DNA of 64,000 nucleotides. Source: Candidula unifasciata. Its lineage: Eukaryota; Mollusca; Gastropoda; Stylommatophora; Geomitridae. The number at the start of each line of letters is the position of its first letter. The first letter of the stretch is position 1. The DNA lies in contig CAJHNH020000224.1 in assembly GCA_905116865.2 (NCBI GenBank), positions 971,657-1,035,656 of the forward strand, written 5' to 3'. The notes under the pieces were generated by a model. It did not search any database, had not been told where the DNA came from, and saw only the letters and a list, made by a program, of their open reading frames with translations. Position numbers and translations under genes: made by a program. Positions 34,031 to 47,000 of the stretch are shown piece by piece.

Positions 34031-34099
34031 ACTATTACAGCGGCACCGAAAAAAATGTTGCCTAACAAAAAGTGCTGGTACTGCATACCCTTGCACACC

Positions 34100-35460
34100 A
34101 CCAGAAAAAAGCCCTGGATATCACCAAGATCATTAGGATATCTCAATTAAACTTCAGTAAAAGCACAAACTGCCACCTGCCAGGGTTGGTCTGCGACACA
34201 TTGTAAAGCATTTACAACTGATCTACGTCTGTATAACCGGAAATATTTATTTGTCTCGGCATTGATGACCTAGGCTGCTGATGTGACTTTCATTTCTATA
34301 AACGGAAGTGCTGTTTTTTTCTTAAACGTCTCTTGTTTGCATTTAACGTGTGAAATGTTTGTTGTAGTGTAGCTATGTCGACATTAAATCTTGGGCTGAA
34401 TACTATTTTTTAAATATTTATGTTTAAGCATTTACAGAGAAAGACTATTTAAATAATTACTGCTGATTAAAGAAAATTATTAAAATATTTATTTCATTTA
34501 AATCTGAGTGTATATTTTAATTTTGTATTCTACTGCAGTTACAATGCTATGTGTATAAGGCGCAAAAGTGAAAGAAATAATAGTTGCATTAAATATTTAA
34601 ATAAAGTAAAAAAAAAAAAAAAAAAAACACACAATGGCACACTGGCAATATGATGCTAAACTCATATTTTTCTAGACAGATCAACATCATGCTGGCAGCA
34701 TTTACTTTCCAAATTGGATTTGATACTTATAATAAGAACTCCACAGGGAAGCATGCACAGCAGGGATCCACTGTCATCAGTAGAAAGATCCTTCATTGAC
34801 GACCTGGTCATGACTCCAGGTCTCAGTCTTCCCCTGCTGCATTTTATTGGACTCTCAGACAAGGACAAGACGTTAAGGTGACTTTGCAACAGGTGTTGTG
34901 ATTTGGTGATATATTGTCGCTGCGGTAGCAAATTAGATCAGTCCACTATCCTAACGACCCGAGTGACAGGTTAACAGTTGGTTCAACGGACAGGTGTTAG
35001 ACTTTGGCATTTGACAGTGAGACACTGGCAAACATTTATCGGATACTTTGGCTTTAAGGGATAAGAAGCTCCTTTCCACTAGGGATTCAGACCAGTCTAC
35101 CGAGGCCCATTCCCCACGACGTTCCATTGTGTCCAGAGCCAGCTCGAAGCTCCTATTATATAGCTGGAAACCAAGGCCTTTTTTTTTTAAAATCCCTTCC
35201 AATTGGCAGATAGGCACCTAGCCATCACACTTCTGCAGCCGCCATTTAAATATTTAACTGGGTCAAAAAAAGAAACACTTTACTCGTCGCCGTCATCATC
35301 AATAGCTGTACTGTCATCACCATCAGAAACACTAGTAAAAAGTCTGCGATGTGGTTAGAAATGTTCTGGGTATTTTAAAGCTACCAGTTTCAAACATGGA
35401 CCTTAACTACAACCAAGAGGAAAAACTTAGAGAGAGGAGATGCCCTAGAAGTTAAGTTAG
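34100..35460. other. Intergenic, no gene seen
   Basis: It contains an AATAAAG followed by about 19 A (34595-34626), perhaps the tail of a retroposed sequence or a transcript end, and a short family B fragment near 34675-34715. Minus-strand ORFs (88-89 codons) show no recognised domain. Confidence 0.45.
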
Positions 35461-35469
35461 TTGCATATC

Positions 35470-35637
35470 TTTTACAGGACATTGCAGAACCAACCCAAGC
35501 CTTTTTTGGCTGTTGTGGTTTTTCTAGGCATATTTTACGATCAGTGGTTTGCCACTGCTTTCTGAGCGTTCAACTCTCGGTACCATTGTCGAAACCAACC
35601 CAAGACAAATCGTCTGCCTGAGCCACAGATGCCGACT
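35470..35637 (-). mobile_element. tRNA-derived SINE, family A
   Basis: ATTGCAGAACCAACCCAAGC, GGCTGTTGTGGTTTTTCTAG, TTTGCCACTGCTTTCTGAGC and CGAAACCAACCCAAGAC match the reverse of the copy at 54557-54785. Part of the tRNA head is deleted. Confidence 0.72.
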
Positions 35638-35877
35638 GTCTTATAACTGCCAGAGCAACAAGTAGAAATAACATGAACAAAACTTATATTAAAAGTGAAG
35701 AAATTAAAATAAGACTAGAAACAAAATAGTTGTACAGTTCATTAAAGAACAACAGAAGTATGGGAAAGACTACGCAAAACATAGAAAGACTGTATTAAAA
35801 CAACATTTAAAAATTTAAGACAAAATTAAAAATTGCATTAGAAAGAGCACACATATGATCTCGCCCATAATTTGTAG

Positions 35878-35890
35878 TTTTTATATATAT

Positions 35891-35923
<33 letters not shown>
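35878..35923. repeat. (TA)n(GA)n microsatellite
   Basis: A short TA run followed by about 16 GA repeats. Confidence 0.85.
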
Positions 35924-35925
<2 letters not shown>

Positions 35926-36419
35926 CTAAAGGAAGACAAGAAGAAAAGACAGTACAGTGCAGATCTGATAAGCCACACTCATGATGAACCCAAGAAATAC
36001 TTCTTCTCAGAAATTCCTCTTATCCAGATAAGAATTTGAGCAAGAAAAATTGCCTGGGAATAAACAAATTGTTCTTCACATCAGAAATGTACCCCATCCA
36101 AGATTGCCTGAAATGGTCTGCACTGTATTTGTTTTGTTTGCAATTTTATTATAGGTATTGCACAACCAACTAGCTTTAAGAGGAGATGGATGACTCAGCA
36201 CCTAGGTCTTGTAACAGCCTCGCTCCAACGAGTATCAGCTTTTTCTGAGCCCATGTGACCTGAAGGTCATTGCTTAGGATTTAAGAGTTAACTTTTGCCC
36301 CATGAATGCTAAAATATTGGTGACAAACACATGGGAATTACAGGAAATAATTGCTTAAAAAACATTTTATACAGGTCACAAATAAGTTTCTTGAAACATC
36401 AACATCAACTGACATCACA

Positions 36420-37139
36420 GCACTCGGGGCATTCCCATAAGCGCTCCATCCCCATCTTTAGCAGCCAGTAAGGAGTTCAGATACTAATGGTGCCAGTAGC
36501 ATTCTGATTAAATGTCCGTCTTGCCTTTCCTCTGAGCCTCAAGCATCTGCCAGAACCTCTCGTCACTCCCTCCTGCATCAATCTCACCAGACTCTGGTGA
36601 TCCATCTGCTCCTCCGAACTGTGCACTTTCTCCCACAAAGCACTAACCACGTCTGTCTTTTCATATATCAGTATTCCACCAAGTTGTGCAGAGCCAGCCA
36701 GTCTGTCCACCTGTTCATTTCCCAACACGTCAGCTTACCCCGGTGAAAAAATCCAAACAATACTCCTCAACCCTGTCCTCCGCAGTGAAGCATGCCACTC
36801 TGCACAAAGCATGCCTGTCCTGATCTTCCTCAGCATGCTTTCTGAGTCAGTTACAATCATGATGTGTGTGTGTGTGTCGTGTTCTCTAACCAGCCGAAAG
36901 CTGCAGTGACCGCCTCCACCTGTTAAGCTGGATGTTGTGGTATCATATGCTAGGCTCTCCTGCACCAAATGTAGACCAATAACTTTTGCTAAGAAGCCCC
37001 AAGCACTTCTTTTGCCTCTTGACACTGAACCGTCTGTGTAAATGATCAAATCCTCTGAGTGAGCATTATCTTGAATAATTACTGAATTTCCATCTCCGTG
37101 GCACCTGCTGGCCAGTCTCTGCATTAAAAAGGGATACAT
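36420..37139 (-). mobile_element. RNase H LINE fragment, RNase H domain
   Basis: Two abutting minus-strand frames carry an RNase H fold: LIIYTDGSVSRGKRSAWGF with the first catalytic Asp, IVTDSESMLRKI with the third acidic motif, and MLGNEQVDRLAGSAQLGG with the last Asp in D-x-L-A context. It resembles the last domain of LINE ORF2 proteins. Stops and frame changes make it non-functional. Confidence 0.85.
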
Positions 37140-37700
37140 TTTACATTTTCTGCCCCAGAAAGAGGGTGACTTCCCTTGCCATGCATGCCTCGTCTGGTCG
37201 CAAGACCTCTCCTAAGTTGCAGGAGTGTCATCTTCTCCTTATTGCCAATGCTTTAACCTTTCCCTCTTTTCTCATCTTCTCATCGCTCACTTGTGTAATC
37301 ATTTTCACGTTCTGCTACCTGCGCGATGGTTCGGGAGTATGGAAACAGCAATATTTTTCTTTTCCTGTGTTTCTCGTAAGTGCTTTCTCTCTCTTGGTGG
37401 CGGAGGCACCACCAACGAACGTAGAAATACAAAAACATCCCAGTTTCAATACTAAAAAATCATCACACTTCCGGCGTTTTCCCCCTGCAGTACTTCTTAC
37501 TTGTACATAGGCGCCTGCGGTGCCTGAAATACACTCACGACAACATAACCTCCCACAAACATTATATACGCCGAGCCACCACCAAACCAAGCCACATCAT
37601 AACACCGCTGAAACATAGGAGAGGTCCTGCGACCTGACGAGGCATGAATGGCAAGGGAAGTCACTCTTTTTCTGGGATGAAAAACGTAAAATAAACCAAA
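37139..37700. mobile_element. Foldback element with about 80-bp inverted arms
   Basis: Left arm 37139-37215 (AGGGTGACTTCCCTTGCCAT, GCCTCGTCTGGTCGCAAGAC, CTCTCC) pairs with the reverse complement of 37615-37695. An internal block (CTGCAGTACTTCTTACTTGT, ACATAGGCGCCTGCGGTGCC) is shared with 44.81-44.88 kb. No target duplication could be fixed, so the class is unknown. Confidence 0.6.
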
Positions 37701-37769
37701 AAAGGAGTAATATACAAACAAGAACAGAGTGCAAAAAATGGAATACATTCTCCGGGCTTAAAATAATGT

Positions 37770-37885
37770 TGAATGTTCAATTAAGCGAAGAGTTCCAATT
37801 CCAGTAACTGTCCGATTGTATATCTATCTTGTTTTTCCCCTGAGTGTTGAACATCTGCCAGATCCCCTGGTCAGGCTTAAAAAAC
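37770..37885 (-). mobile_element. RNase H LINE fragment (short)
   Basis: AGAGTTCCAATTCCAGTAAC, TGTCCGATTGTATATCTATC and ATCTGCCAGATCCCCTGGTC match 56190-56285 of the same family. Confidence 0.65.
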
Positions 37886-38343
37886 AATACGTAATGGGTA
37901 ACTCATGCATCAGATAAAAATTAACTTCTGTAATTATGTTTTCAGGTTTTGAAGAAAGTGATTTTTAACCTCATATTAAAAATATAACTTCAGTGTACGA
38001 ATCCCAGACAGTAAGCACAGACCAATAATACACACACACACATATATATATATATATATCAGTATATCTTCATAAGGCATCTGGAAGAATTGTTCATGAT
38101 GACAAAAGTGTGATATATTAAAATACTGAAATGTCTAATACTGCTTATTACACATTTTTTTAATTATTATCTAAAGCTATTTGCAGGTATAGTCTAATAC
38201 TGTGGCTTTTGCAGTAAATGTTTTATGAAAAAAATATCTTTTCAGGATAACTTAATTTATGTGTGAAATACTGTAATATCGTAAGTGCCGATATAAATAT
38301 TAAAATGGAAGACAAAATGTAAAACTTTGCTGCAGATGAAAAA

Positions 38344-38509
38344 TCATCGAAAAACGTGCGTAATAAAGCAGGGTAAATCAAAGTGGCCACCAGAACGACG
38401 TTTGTCCTCAGATCTGGGAACTGTGCTCCAGTCAAGCATGCTATACACATTCAAGGATTTTGTCATCTGTCGGGCTTGGACAGCTTCTTCTAAGTTTTCA
38501 AAAGGTGGA
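38344..38509 (-). CDS. LRRC72: LRRC72 terminal exon
   Basis: The acceptor is TTGTATTTGTTTCCAG. It encodes PPFENLEEAVQARQMTKSLN and VYSMLDWSTVPRSEDKRRSG, then stops with TGA (38346-38344). The EDAV..R.M...SW.TVP pattern is shared with vertebrate LRRC72. A possible ATTAAA signal lies about 180 bases downstream (38164-38159). Confidence 0.87.
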
Positions 38510-41047
38510 CTGGAAACAAATACAAAAATTATATAAATTTATACTTTTCTCCTGCCTTTACAGCTGTATTTACCACCTTTAGTGTGCTGCAGGACTGGGT
38601 GGCTGTGAATTTGAAGATTTAAGCCTGCATGGCCAGTGCAGTCACCGTGAACTGTGCAGACAGGGATTTTTATTTTTGCCACAGACAGAAAAATCTCAAA
38701 CCTTTGAGGATCAAAACCCCCCCCCCCCCCCCCCCATGACAGCCCAATGCTCTAACCACTTAGCCGTCTGTTCCTCATCAATTCATTTAATTTTGTAATA
38801 CTGGCATAAAATTTAAATTAGCTTAAAAAATTGTCCATTTGCGGGCATCGTTTAGTTAGATTAGGATTTTGTCCATGATGTCAGCTGTAGACTTTGAGCA
38901 AGACTGATTAAGAAAAAGATGGACAGAAGAGCGACTGCAGGAGATCCCCTCCCTAGCACAACACTCATTCCCTGTCCTCACTGTCCAAGAACTTTTTGGG
39001 CCCGTATCTGCCTCATCAGTCATCTTCGTACACATACTTGATGAAAAAGAGTGGTCATCATCATCTTGATGGACAATACACACACACACACACACAGACT
39101 TTAAAGAGTGTGACATCACATAAAGCTTCTCTTCAAAGATGTTCTCAATGAACTGTCAGAGAACTATTTTGTCATTCTTTTATAGAAAGAAGTCTTTAAC
39201 AAACAAACCTGACTGCATTGATGAGGTAAATTAATAACTAATCAACATTCTTCAAGTCGTCAACATAGTCCATACTAACTTTAATCTGTTCAAACAGGTT
39301 GCGAGCAAACAGATGTTAGACCGCATCCATTCAAACTGTTTCTTTCTAACCTTCTCTCTCACCGTTCAAGAGCTCATTCAATTAAAATGCACAAAAGTAC
39401 ACCAGTAAGCAAAATGTGCACCTTTCAGATCAACACTCAGTTCATTAACTTGTGCATTACCTAACTAATATTTCATACGGTCATACAAACATATTGCGGT
39501 GTCCATTTCCTGCGGTCATACAAACACATTGCTGTGTCCATTTCCTACGGTCATACAAACACATTGCTGTGTCCATTTCCTACAATCATACAAACACACT
39601 AATGTGTCCATTTCCTACAGTCATACAAACACATGGCTGTGTCCTTTTCCTATGGTCATACAAACACACTGATGAGTCCATTTCCTACGGTTATACAAGC
39701 ATACTACTGTGTCCAGGGCAGTAAACATATTCTCACAGCAGATACTGCTGTCAATATATGAAATGCTAGGGCTTCACATATTCTAGACCATATGTCCATT
39801 GAGTTAACCGTATGTGTTGATTTCTCCCCACCAAATGTATGGATGACACATTCCATTTCTGGGGACAGCTTTTATAAAGTTTGCTCTCTAGACAGTTGCA
39901 GTCCCCTGCTGGCGAGATTCTGTCTTCCCGAGTGGACCACCGCGATCAAAACATTGCGAAGGCAGCGTGGTCGAGGCTGCCAAAACTATCAGTCATTATT
40001 CCGCCCCGACATAGCACAACCACAATACATGCAGCTTCCACAAAAACACATAGTATCCTGCATTAGAAATACGCACAAAATAGCGGTCCATGATTACGAA
40101 AAAGAATAATCCAAGAGAATTGTCAGCCAGCAAAAATAAACACAGCTGTTATCCGCCATTTAGAAAACGGAAGTCATTCTAGGCCAAATGAAACAGGGTA
40201 ATGTCACTTTGTCACCTTTATTTCCAGAAAATTCTGGAAATCCTCTTGTAGCCATTTTCACGATAATAATAATTTAGCTAACATTAACTTCATTTAAAAG
40301 AGTAACCTAACTGTGCTGCCCAGGCAAAAATTTGACGTTAAAAATCTACCAACAGTATTTCAGGATCTTCGCCGGTGCTACAGAGCCTGTGCACTGTGCT
40401 GAGTTTCTTCGGACTCAGGCTTCAGTTAGAAGAAGAACGGAGCACTTATGGGTTACTATCCATGTGCCATGATGTTGATCAGTTGTTCAAAACCTCAAAC
40501 TTCATTTAAATATCAGATGAAGACAGGATTATGAAGACATGATTGTAGAGTCTTCATCTTTAATGTTTGATATAGATTAGGTACCTGAAGATCAAGGAGA
40601 CAGTTTACTGACTCTTTCAGTCCTAAACAACGCATGATTTGTGAATCTCTCTGACCCCTGAATCCCCTCCTTAGCTTAATGTGTTCTCCTACTTATTTTA
40701 ATATTTGGTCAGAACATACCTAAGAAATCTGGCTTCTCTAATGTCACTACTACTGTTTTGTCGCCACTCTGAAATAATGCATAGGTGATATTAAACCATG
40801 AATATTTCTTCACTTTGCCATCCCCTACAAAATCTTCTTCTGTTCTAAAATGAATTGAATAAATTATACAAAATAAATATTGGTTAAGAAATATTAAAAT
40901 AAAATACTTACTGGCTCTTCAGGAAACTTTTTGCTGGAGTTTCTGTGAAAAAAGAAGAGTTTTAGGTATGAAAACAGAAACTTTGAACAAAGAAGAGTTC
41001 TTCTTCTTCTTCTTCTTCTCTTCCACCTTGTACCTCATCGAAGTGTC

Positions 41048-41081
<34 letters not shown>

Positions 41082-44000
41082 GGGGGGGGGGGGGGGGGGG
41101 GGGGGGGGGTTGTAATGTTCGTTGATGAGCTCTGTCAAGAGCACTATTAAGACTGATGTTCATTTTTGTATTGCTGTTCTTAATGCCATTACTCTATATT
41201 TTCCTAGGTCTTACACTCGCTCTATACCCCTTGTAACGTTTTAGTGTGGCTCGCTGTGGCAGATAGTACCAGGGCATTCTTGTTAGGTGTCCAAACCACT
41301 TCATTTGTTGTTCTTTGATGACTTTATTCCTATCATTCGTCTGATTTCATGATTTCGTATTCTGTCTTTCCTTGAAACTCCTGCAGCTCTTCTAAGGCAT
41401 TTCATCTCTGTTGTCACAATTTTACGTTCATTGGAGGATGTAAGTGTCCACGTTTGGCATTGATAGCATAGTGTTGGCCAAAAAATAGTTCTGATAAGAT
41501 TCTCTTTAGTACTCCAGGGTATCTGCTTGTGTGTCAACAGGGGAGATAATTGCCCCATTACTTGATAAGCTTTGGCACATCTGAAGAGTTACAGGTATGA
41601 AAACAGAAACTGTGAACAAAAAAGAATTACAGGTATGAAAAGAGAAACTGTGAACAAAAAAGAGTTACACATATGAAAACAGAAATTGTGAACAAAGAAA
41701 AGTTACACATATGTAAACAGAAACTGTAAACAAAGAAGAGTTACAGGTATAAAAACAGAAACTGTGAATAAAGAAGAGTTACGTGAATGAAAACAGAAAC
41801 TGTGAACAAAGAAGAGTTACACATATAAAAGCAGAAACTGTGAACAAAGAAGAGTTACATGTATAAAAACAGAAACTGTGAACAAAGAAGAGTTACATGT
41901 ATAAAAACAGAAACTGTGAACAAAGAAGAGTTACATGTATAAAAACAGAAACTGTGAATAAAGAAGATTTAGACATTTGAAAACATAAACTGTGAACAAA
42001 GAAGTTACACACATGAAACAGTATGTGAACACACAAGAGTTACACATATAGAAATAATCTCAAGAGTTTATACATTATTTGAAAAATATAAATAAACTCT
42101 TTACCTTTTTTTTTGTTCCGTTTACCCTTTCCCCTGGTCTGAGCACTAAATGTGCTATCCTAATGAAGTTGCTATTTGCTTATATTATAATTTGTTGCCT
42201 TGTGCTTTAACCTTATACACACAGCTTTCTGTGTGTTCCTTTGCTTTGTAAGTCTAGTTGCTTAAAAGAATCATATTCCTTGAGAACTGAATATGATTGT
42301 GTCTCTAATGAACATTTTGTTTCATTATAAACTAAACCATTGTGCATTCTTCAATTTTTATAATCTAGTCTTATCTAGTATTTCCCAATATATTTCTAAT
42401 CATAATATCATACCTGGTCTTGTAGAAATTATTTTAGGTCTGGTAGGTGAGTACATACAAGGATGACCTTGAGATCTTCTTCCAAAAGCAACCGTGTCCT
42501 TGACTTTCTCTGAATTACGACGACAAATTATGTGGGCCTTGTCACGCTCATACTTGGTTATCCCTGAAAGGTTTAATTAGTATTAGTTTATCTGGCATCA
42601 AATTTCAAATTTTAATTGTTGGTATTTTAACATTAATAAAATCTTTATGAAGTTTTGAACCCCGGGCTAGGTTTGTGAAAGTGCTATAATACTGATCTTT
42701 CATTAGCTGGGGGTGGAGCAGGTCAAGGTTATGACATCCAATTTGGTTAAAGTCCCACCTGGTTAAGATCATGCGCTGACACTTGGTATTTTACCCCCTC
42801 CCACATGAGGCTCATGCAAGAAGCAAAAAATAGCACCATAGTTATTTAACATAATGTCATATGAGGAAACTAAGGAAAGTTGGCTTGTGAAAGACTCCCT
42901 CTTCATCATGGAAATGTTTTCTTTTTTTCTCTATTCCTGGAATGCCTCACAGCATCGAGGCAGAAGGAGGTCTCTGGTACAGGCCCTTCTGTTTTGTATA
43001 GAAAACCTTGCCACTTTATATAAAGTACCTTTCAGTGGGTCCAATATTTTCCTGATCCAATTTCTGCTTGGTCGGCATATGGCTCAGTTACGGCTGCATC
43101 TGTAAAACACTGCTGTCTGTGGTGCCCTGTGTGTTACATGGTAAAACCATCTGATATGCTGTCTACCGATAAAGTTCAGTATTGATTCTGTGCCAGTTCT
43201 TCTCCTAACATCATCATTCCTAAGTCTATCTATCCTTCTTATACCTAAAAATATATTAAAATACTGAAACATGGCAAAATCAAAAGCAATGATTTAAAAA
43301 AGTCTACAAAAGCCTTGATGTGATACGGTTGAGAGTCCATGCTTACTGGGAGACACACACACAAAAAAGAACTACTGAATTTATTGTGAACTGGTTAGTG
43401 TACTTCTTCTTCTTCTGCCTTTATGCTTAAAAGGGAGCTTGATATGTTGTATTGTGGCTGACAGCTAGGCTGCAATATCTGTGCCTTTTGACCCAACAGT
43501 TTCAATTTCAGTGAACTCCTAATTAGTTGCCATTTATTACATGCTAGTTAGGAATGAAGATGCACTGACTTTGAAAGCACATAGGGCTGGAGAACTGGCA
43601 AGAAAACGAGAGACCCCCAGGCATGCCATGGTGAGAGCAATGTTCTGTAGATAACACGTCTGATTGATGAGATGATGTTAAGGGTAGTGGGATCACACAT
43701 GGAACTTACATCGATAGGCTGATGTTGAAATGATTTCTGATTGGGGAAATCTAATATGAAAGGATAAGATACTAATAAAAAATATTATTACCTAAACCAT
43801 CAAAAATCGTCAAAGATGGTAGTGAATTTATAACAAAAACACGATACCCAGGTTCAAGGGCTACAGGATTATTGAACAAATCTGAAACAGATAAACATGG
43901 ATTAGAATCAAGACAGTATTTTGTAGACATTATTTTATAATGTAGTCTAGATATACCAAGTATATTAAGTGTGAACAGTGTAATAAATTGGAAAACAAAC

Positions 44001-47000
44001 ACATTAGAAAATCTTATAAGAGGATAAAAATCCTCACTTGATAAAATACAGCTCCACTACTAATCAGCATAAAGCAATTTAACACAAAATTCATAGTAAG
44101 ATTTGAAAAGCTGCTTAAAAGTTTGGTTTCTTTCTCTTCTTCTTCTTCTTCACGTCTGCCCACCATAAACTCTGGTGGAAAGTTCTGGCTCTTCACCCAC
44201 TTAGACTTTAGTTGTTTTTTTTTCTAAAACTTGAGGTCCATCTACACATCCATTTTACAGATCTGGTTTACGTGTATAAGGACTGTTGGTACCTCTCTTC
44301 TCAGTCAGATGCATTTTGACTTCGAAAGAAACACCCCTAATTAGTTGCCTTTTATGACATGCTTGTGGGATTGGCGGGGGAGGGATCTATTCTCCAACCA
44401 CATAATGAAAATCTTAAAGCCACACATGAGTGGTTTGGTTTGAAAAACATCACTTTCACTCCACAAGGAAATCTCCATTTAAGCTCGTCTTCTACAGATG
44501 ACCTAAGAATCTCACCACAGAACGTGAACCCTGTAGCCTAGCTGAGGCTCCACATGTGTGGATACCTGAACCATTCATGCTCTAAATATTCTTGCTGGTG
44601 CAGCTTATGAATGTCACCCCATCTCATCGGCAGTAAGATTTCGTAGTGGAATTGTTAAGGACACTCAACAGTCTGGGCGTGTCATGTGTTCCTTGTTTAC
44701 AACGTTTCAAGCACATGCACCACAGACAACAGCAACTAATGAGCCTAAACATACAAGAACATAAATAAATTGACACTCAAGAACCATGGCTCCTTTGGCG
44801 CTTCGCTCCTGCAGTACTTCTTCCTTGCACACAGGTGCATTCAGTGCCTGAGATCTACTCAAAACAACAATACATTCCAGAAACAAAGATTCATTCACAG
44901 AAAAGAGAGTTGCGAAAAGAAAGTTGCACACTTTCGTCTGAGAGACAGTGTGAACAGTGTCGAACGCACCAGCACACTGTGTACAGATGGCGAATGAAGA
45001 TATCTCATAACTCCCTTAGAACATAGGACAGCCCGTGGGAACTGCTGCAGAATCTTGCGCACAGTAGATGGGGTGACATTCGTGAGTAGTACCTTATTTT
45101 ATTTTGTAAATGGGCCTTCTTCTTTGCTTTCCCTTTTACTCTTCAGTGTCAAGGGAGATACAAGACTGTGGTTCTTGCTTTTCTGGCCGTCTCAAATGTA
45201 GACACATTGTACTTTTAAAGAGTTTCTCTGATCACATCTTTACATTGTATTCTTGGTCTACTTCAAGCTCTCCATCCTCTACTTTGCCATCCACTGAACT
45301 CGATTCTTCCAGTGCTACTTTTCCATCCACTTAACATCCTATAAAGAAAGCACATCTAATGGCTTCCTGTTGCTCTTACTCTCATTAGCTAATGTACATA
45401 ATTTACAGTCAGAAAGTAGCATGGGCAGTATGTTACAACCTAAAAATGTTTGCGAGAAACAAATGGTGAGACCAGACAAGAGCAGAACCAGGCTTACCGC
45501 CTGTGAGATGAGATGTTTGAGCATGGCTGTGAATAAAAACCAGAAGAAATCGAGTGAGAAACGATGTGATCACAAGAACTGTAGGAACAACACCAATTGC
45601 CAAATTAATTGAGAAACAAAGAATGAAATGGTTTGGCCATCTAATAAGAATGAAATCAATGATGCCAGCAGCACGAGCTTACAAACCCAAAAATCTAAAC
45701 ACTAAGAGGCAGAGGAAGACTGAGAAGAAGATGGATTGAAGGAGTCAGTGACACCTTAAAACTGCATAACATCACAGCATATCAAGCGACTGAGCGCACC
45801 CTGGCCCTGGCTTGGCTGCCAATCGTCTGATGAGCTGTGATCGTCTGATAAACTGCGATCATCTGATCAACTGCGATCGTCTGATGAAATGCGATCGTCT
45901 GATGAACTGCGATCGTCTGATGAACAGCAGATATTGACAAAATAAAGAAGAGGAAGACAACAGCACTATGCAGGAAGCCAAATAAAAAATACAAAATAAA
46001 CATAGAATGTGTCATCAGCTGCTACACACTGCAAGATTTACTGAGGAGGGGACCCAGGCGTTTATGGACTGAATGGTTCAATATGCAATGAGGATGATCT
46101 GTCGACTAACAACACCTTAAAACTTTGAACACACGCACGCAATAAATGTACAATGACCTACTGAGAACACGAAGTGCATACATGCGGTCAAATTCCTTCA
46201 CAGTTGTCGCCAGATCTGTTAAATAGTTGTTCTGCAAGGTCAGCACCACCAGGCATGTGAGGTGTCGTAGCGACCCACTAATGTCACTCAAAAGGTTGTC
46301 ATGGAGATATAGTTCACATAACCGAAAATTTGAATGAAGGAAATTCACTCGTCTTATCTACAAGAAAATATTGGAATGCAAAGGAATTTATAAGTACAAG
46401 CTTGCTTAATACAGCGGTTCTCAACCTATGGGTCGCGCCCCTTCTGTGGGTCGAAAAACCCTTTCCCTGGGTCGCCTAAGACCATCGAAAAACACATATT
46501 CACTGAATTTATGAAATAGTAACGAAAATTATTTTATGGTTGGGGGTGGCCACAACATCAGAAACTGTATCAGAGGGCCGCTGCATTAGGAAGGTTGAGA
46601 ACCACTGGCTTATTATAATCAGTTGATATGGGTTAAATGTATAAGTACAAGTCTGTTTAATAAATGAGCTGACATGATTTAAATTCATAAGTACAAGTAT
46701 GTTCAATATAATCAGTTGACAGGAGTTAAACTGGGAGCAGAGATGGTGCAGTGGCTAGCACACTTGCCAACCAAACTAACGGCCATGTGTTTAAATCCCC
46801 ATTAAAGCGATGATTTTTCTTTTTTTAAATTAACAGGAGCTCCCATGGTCAACCCTGCGTAACATGGATACCAGACAATCTTCCGGTCAGCAAGATGTTG
46901 ACTACAGAGATGACGAATCATCATCATTCTGTTGTATGGTTGCATGACACATAGGGCTTGCAGTCTAGTCCTCATTTCCACTCTGTTCTCTGCAATCCTC

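Noticed and set aside
46162..46357. An extra LRR exon of LRRC56
   Set aside because: It is on the opposite strand, and its TVKEF block and splice phases fit the LRRC72 exon series.
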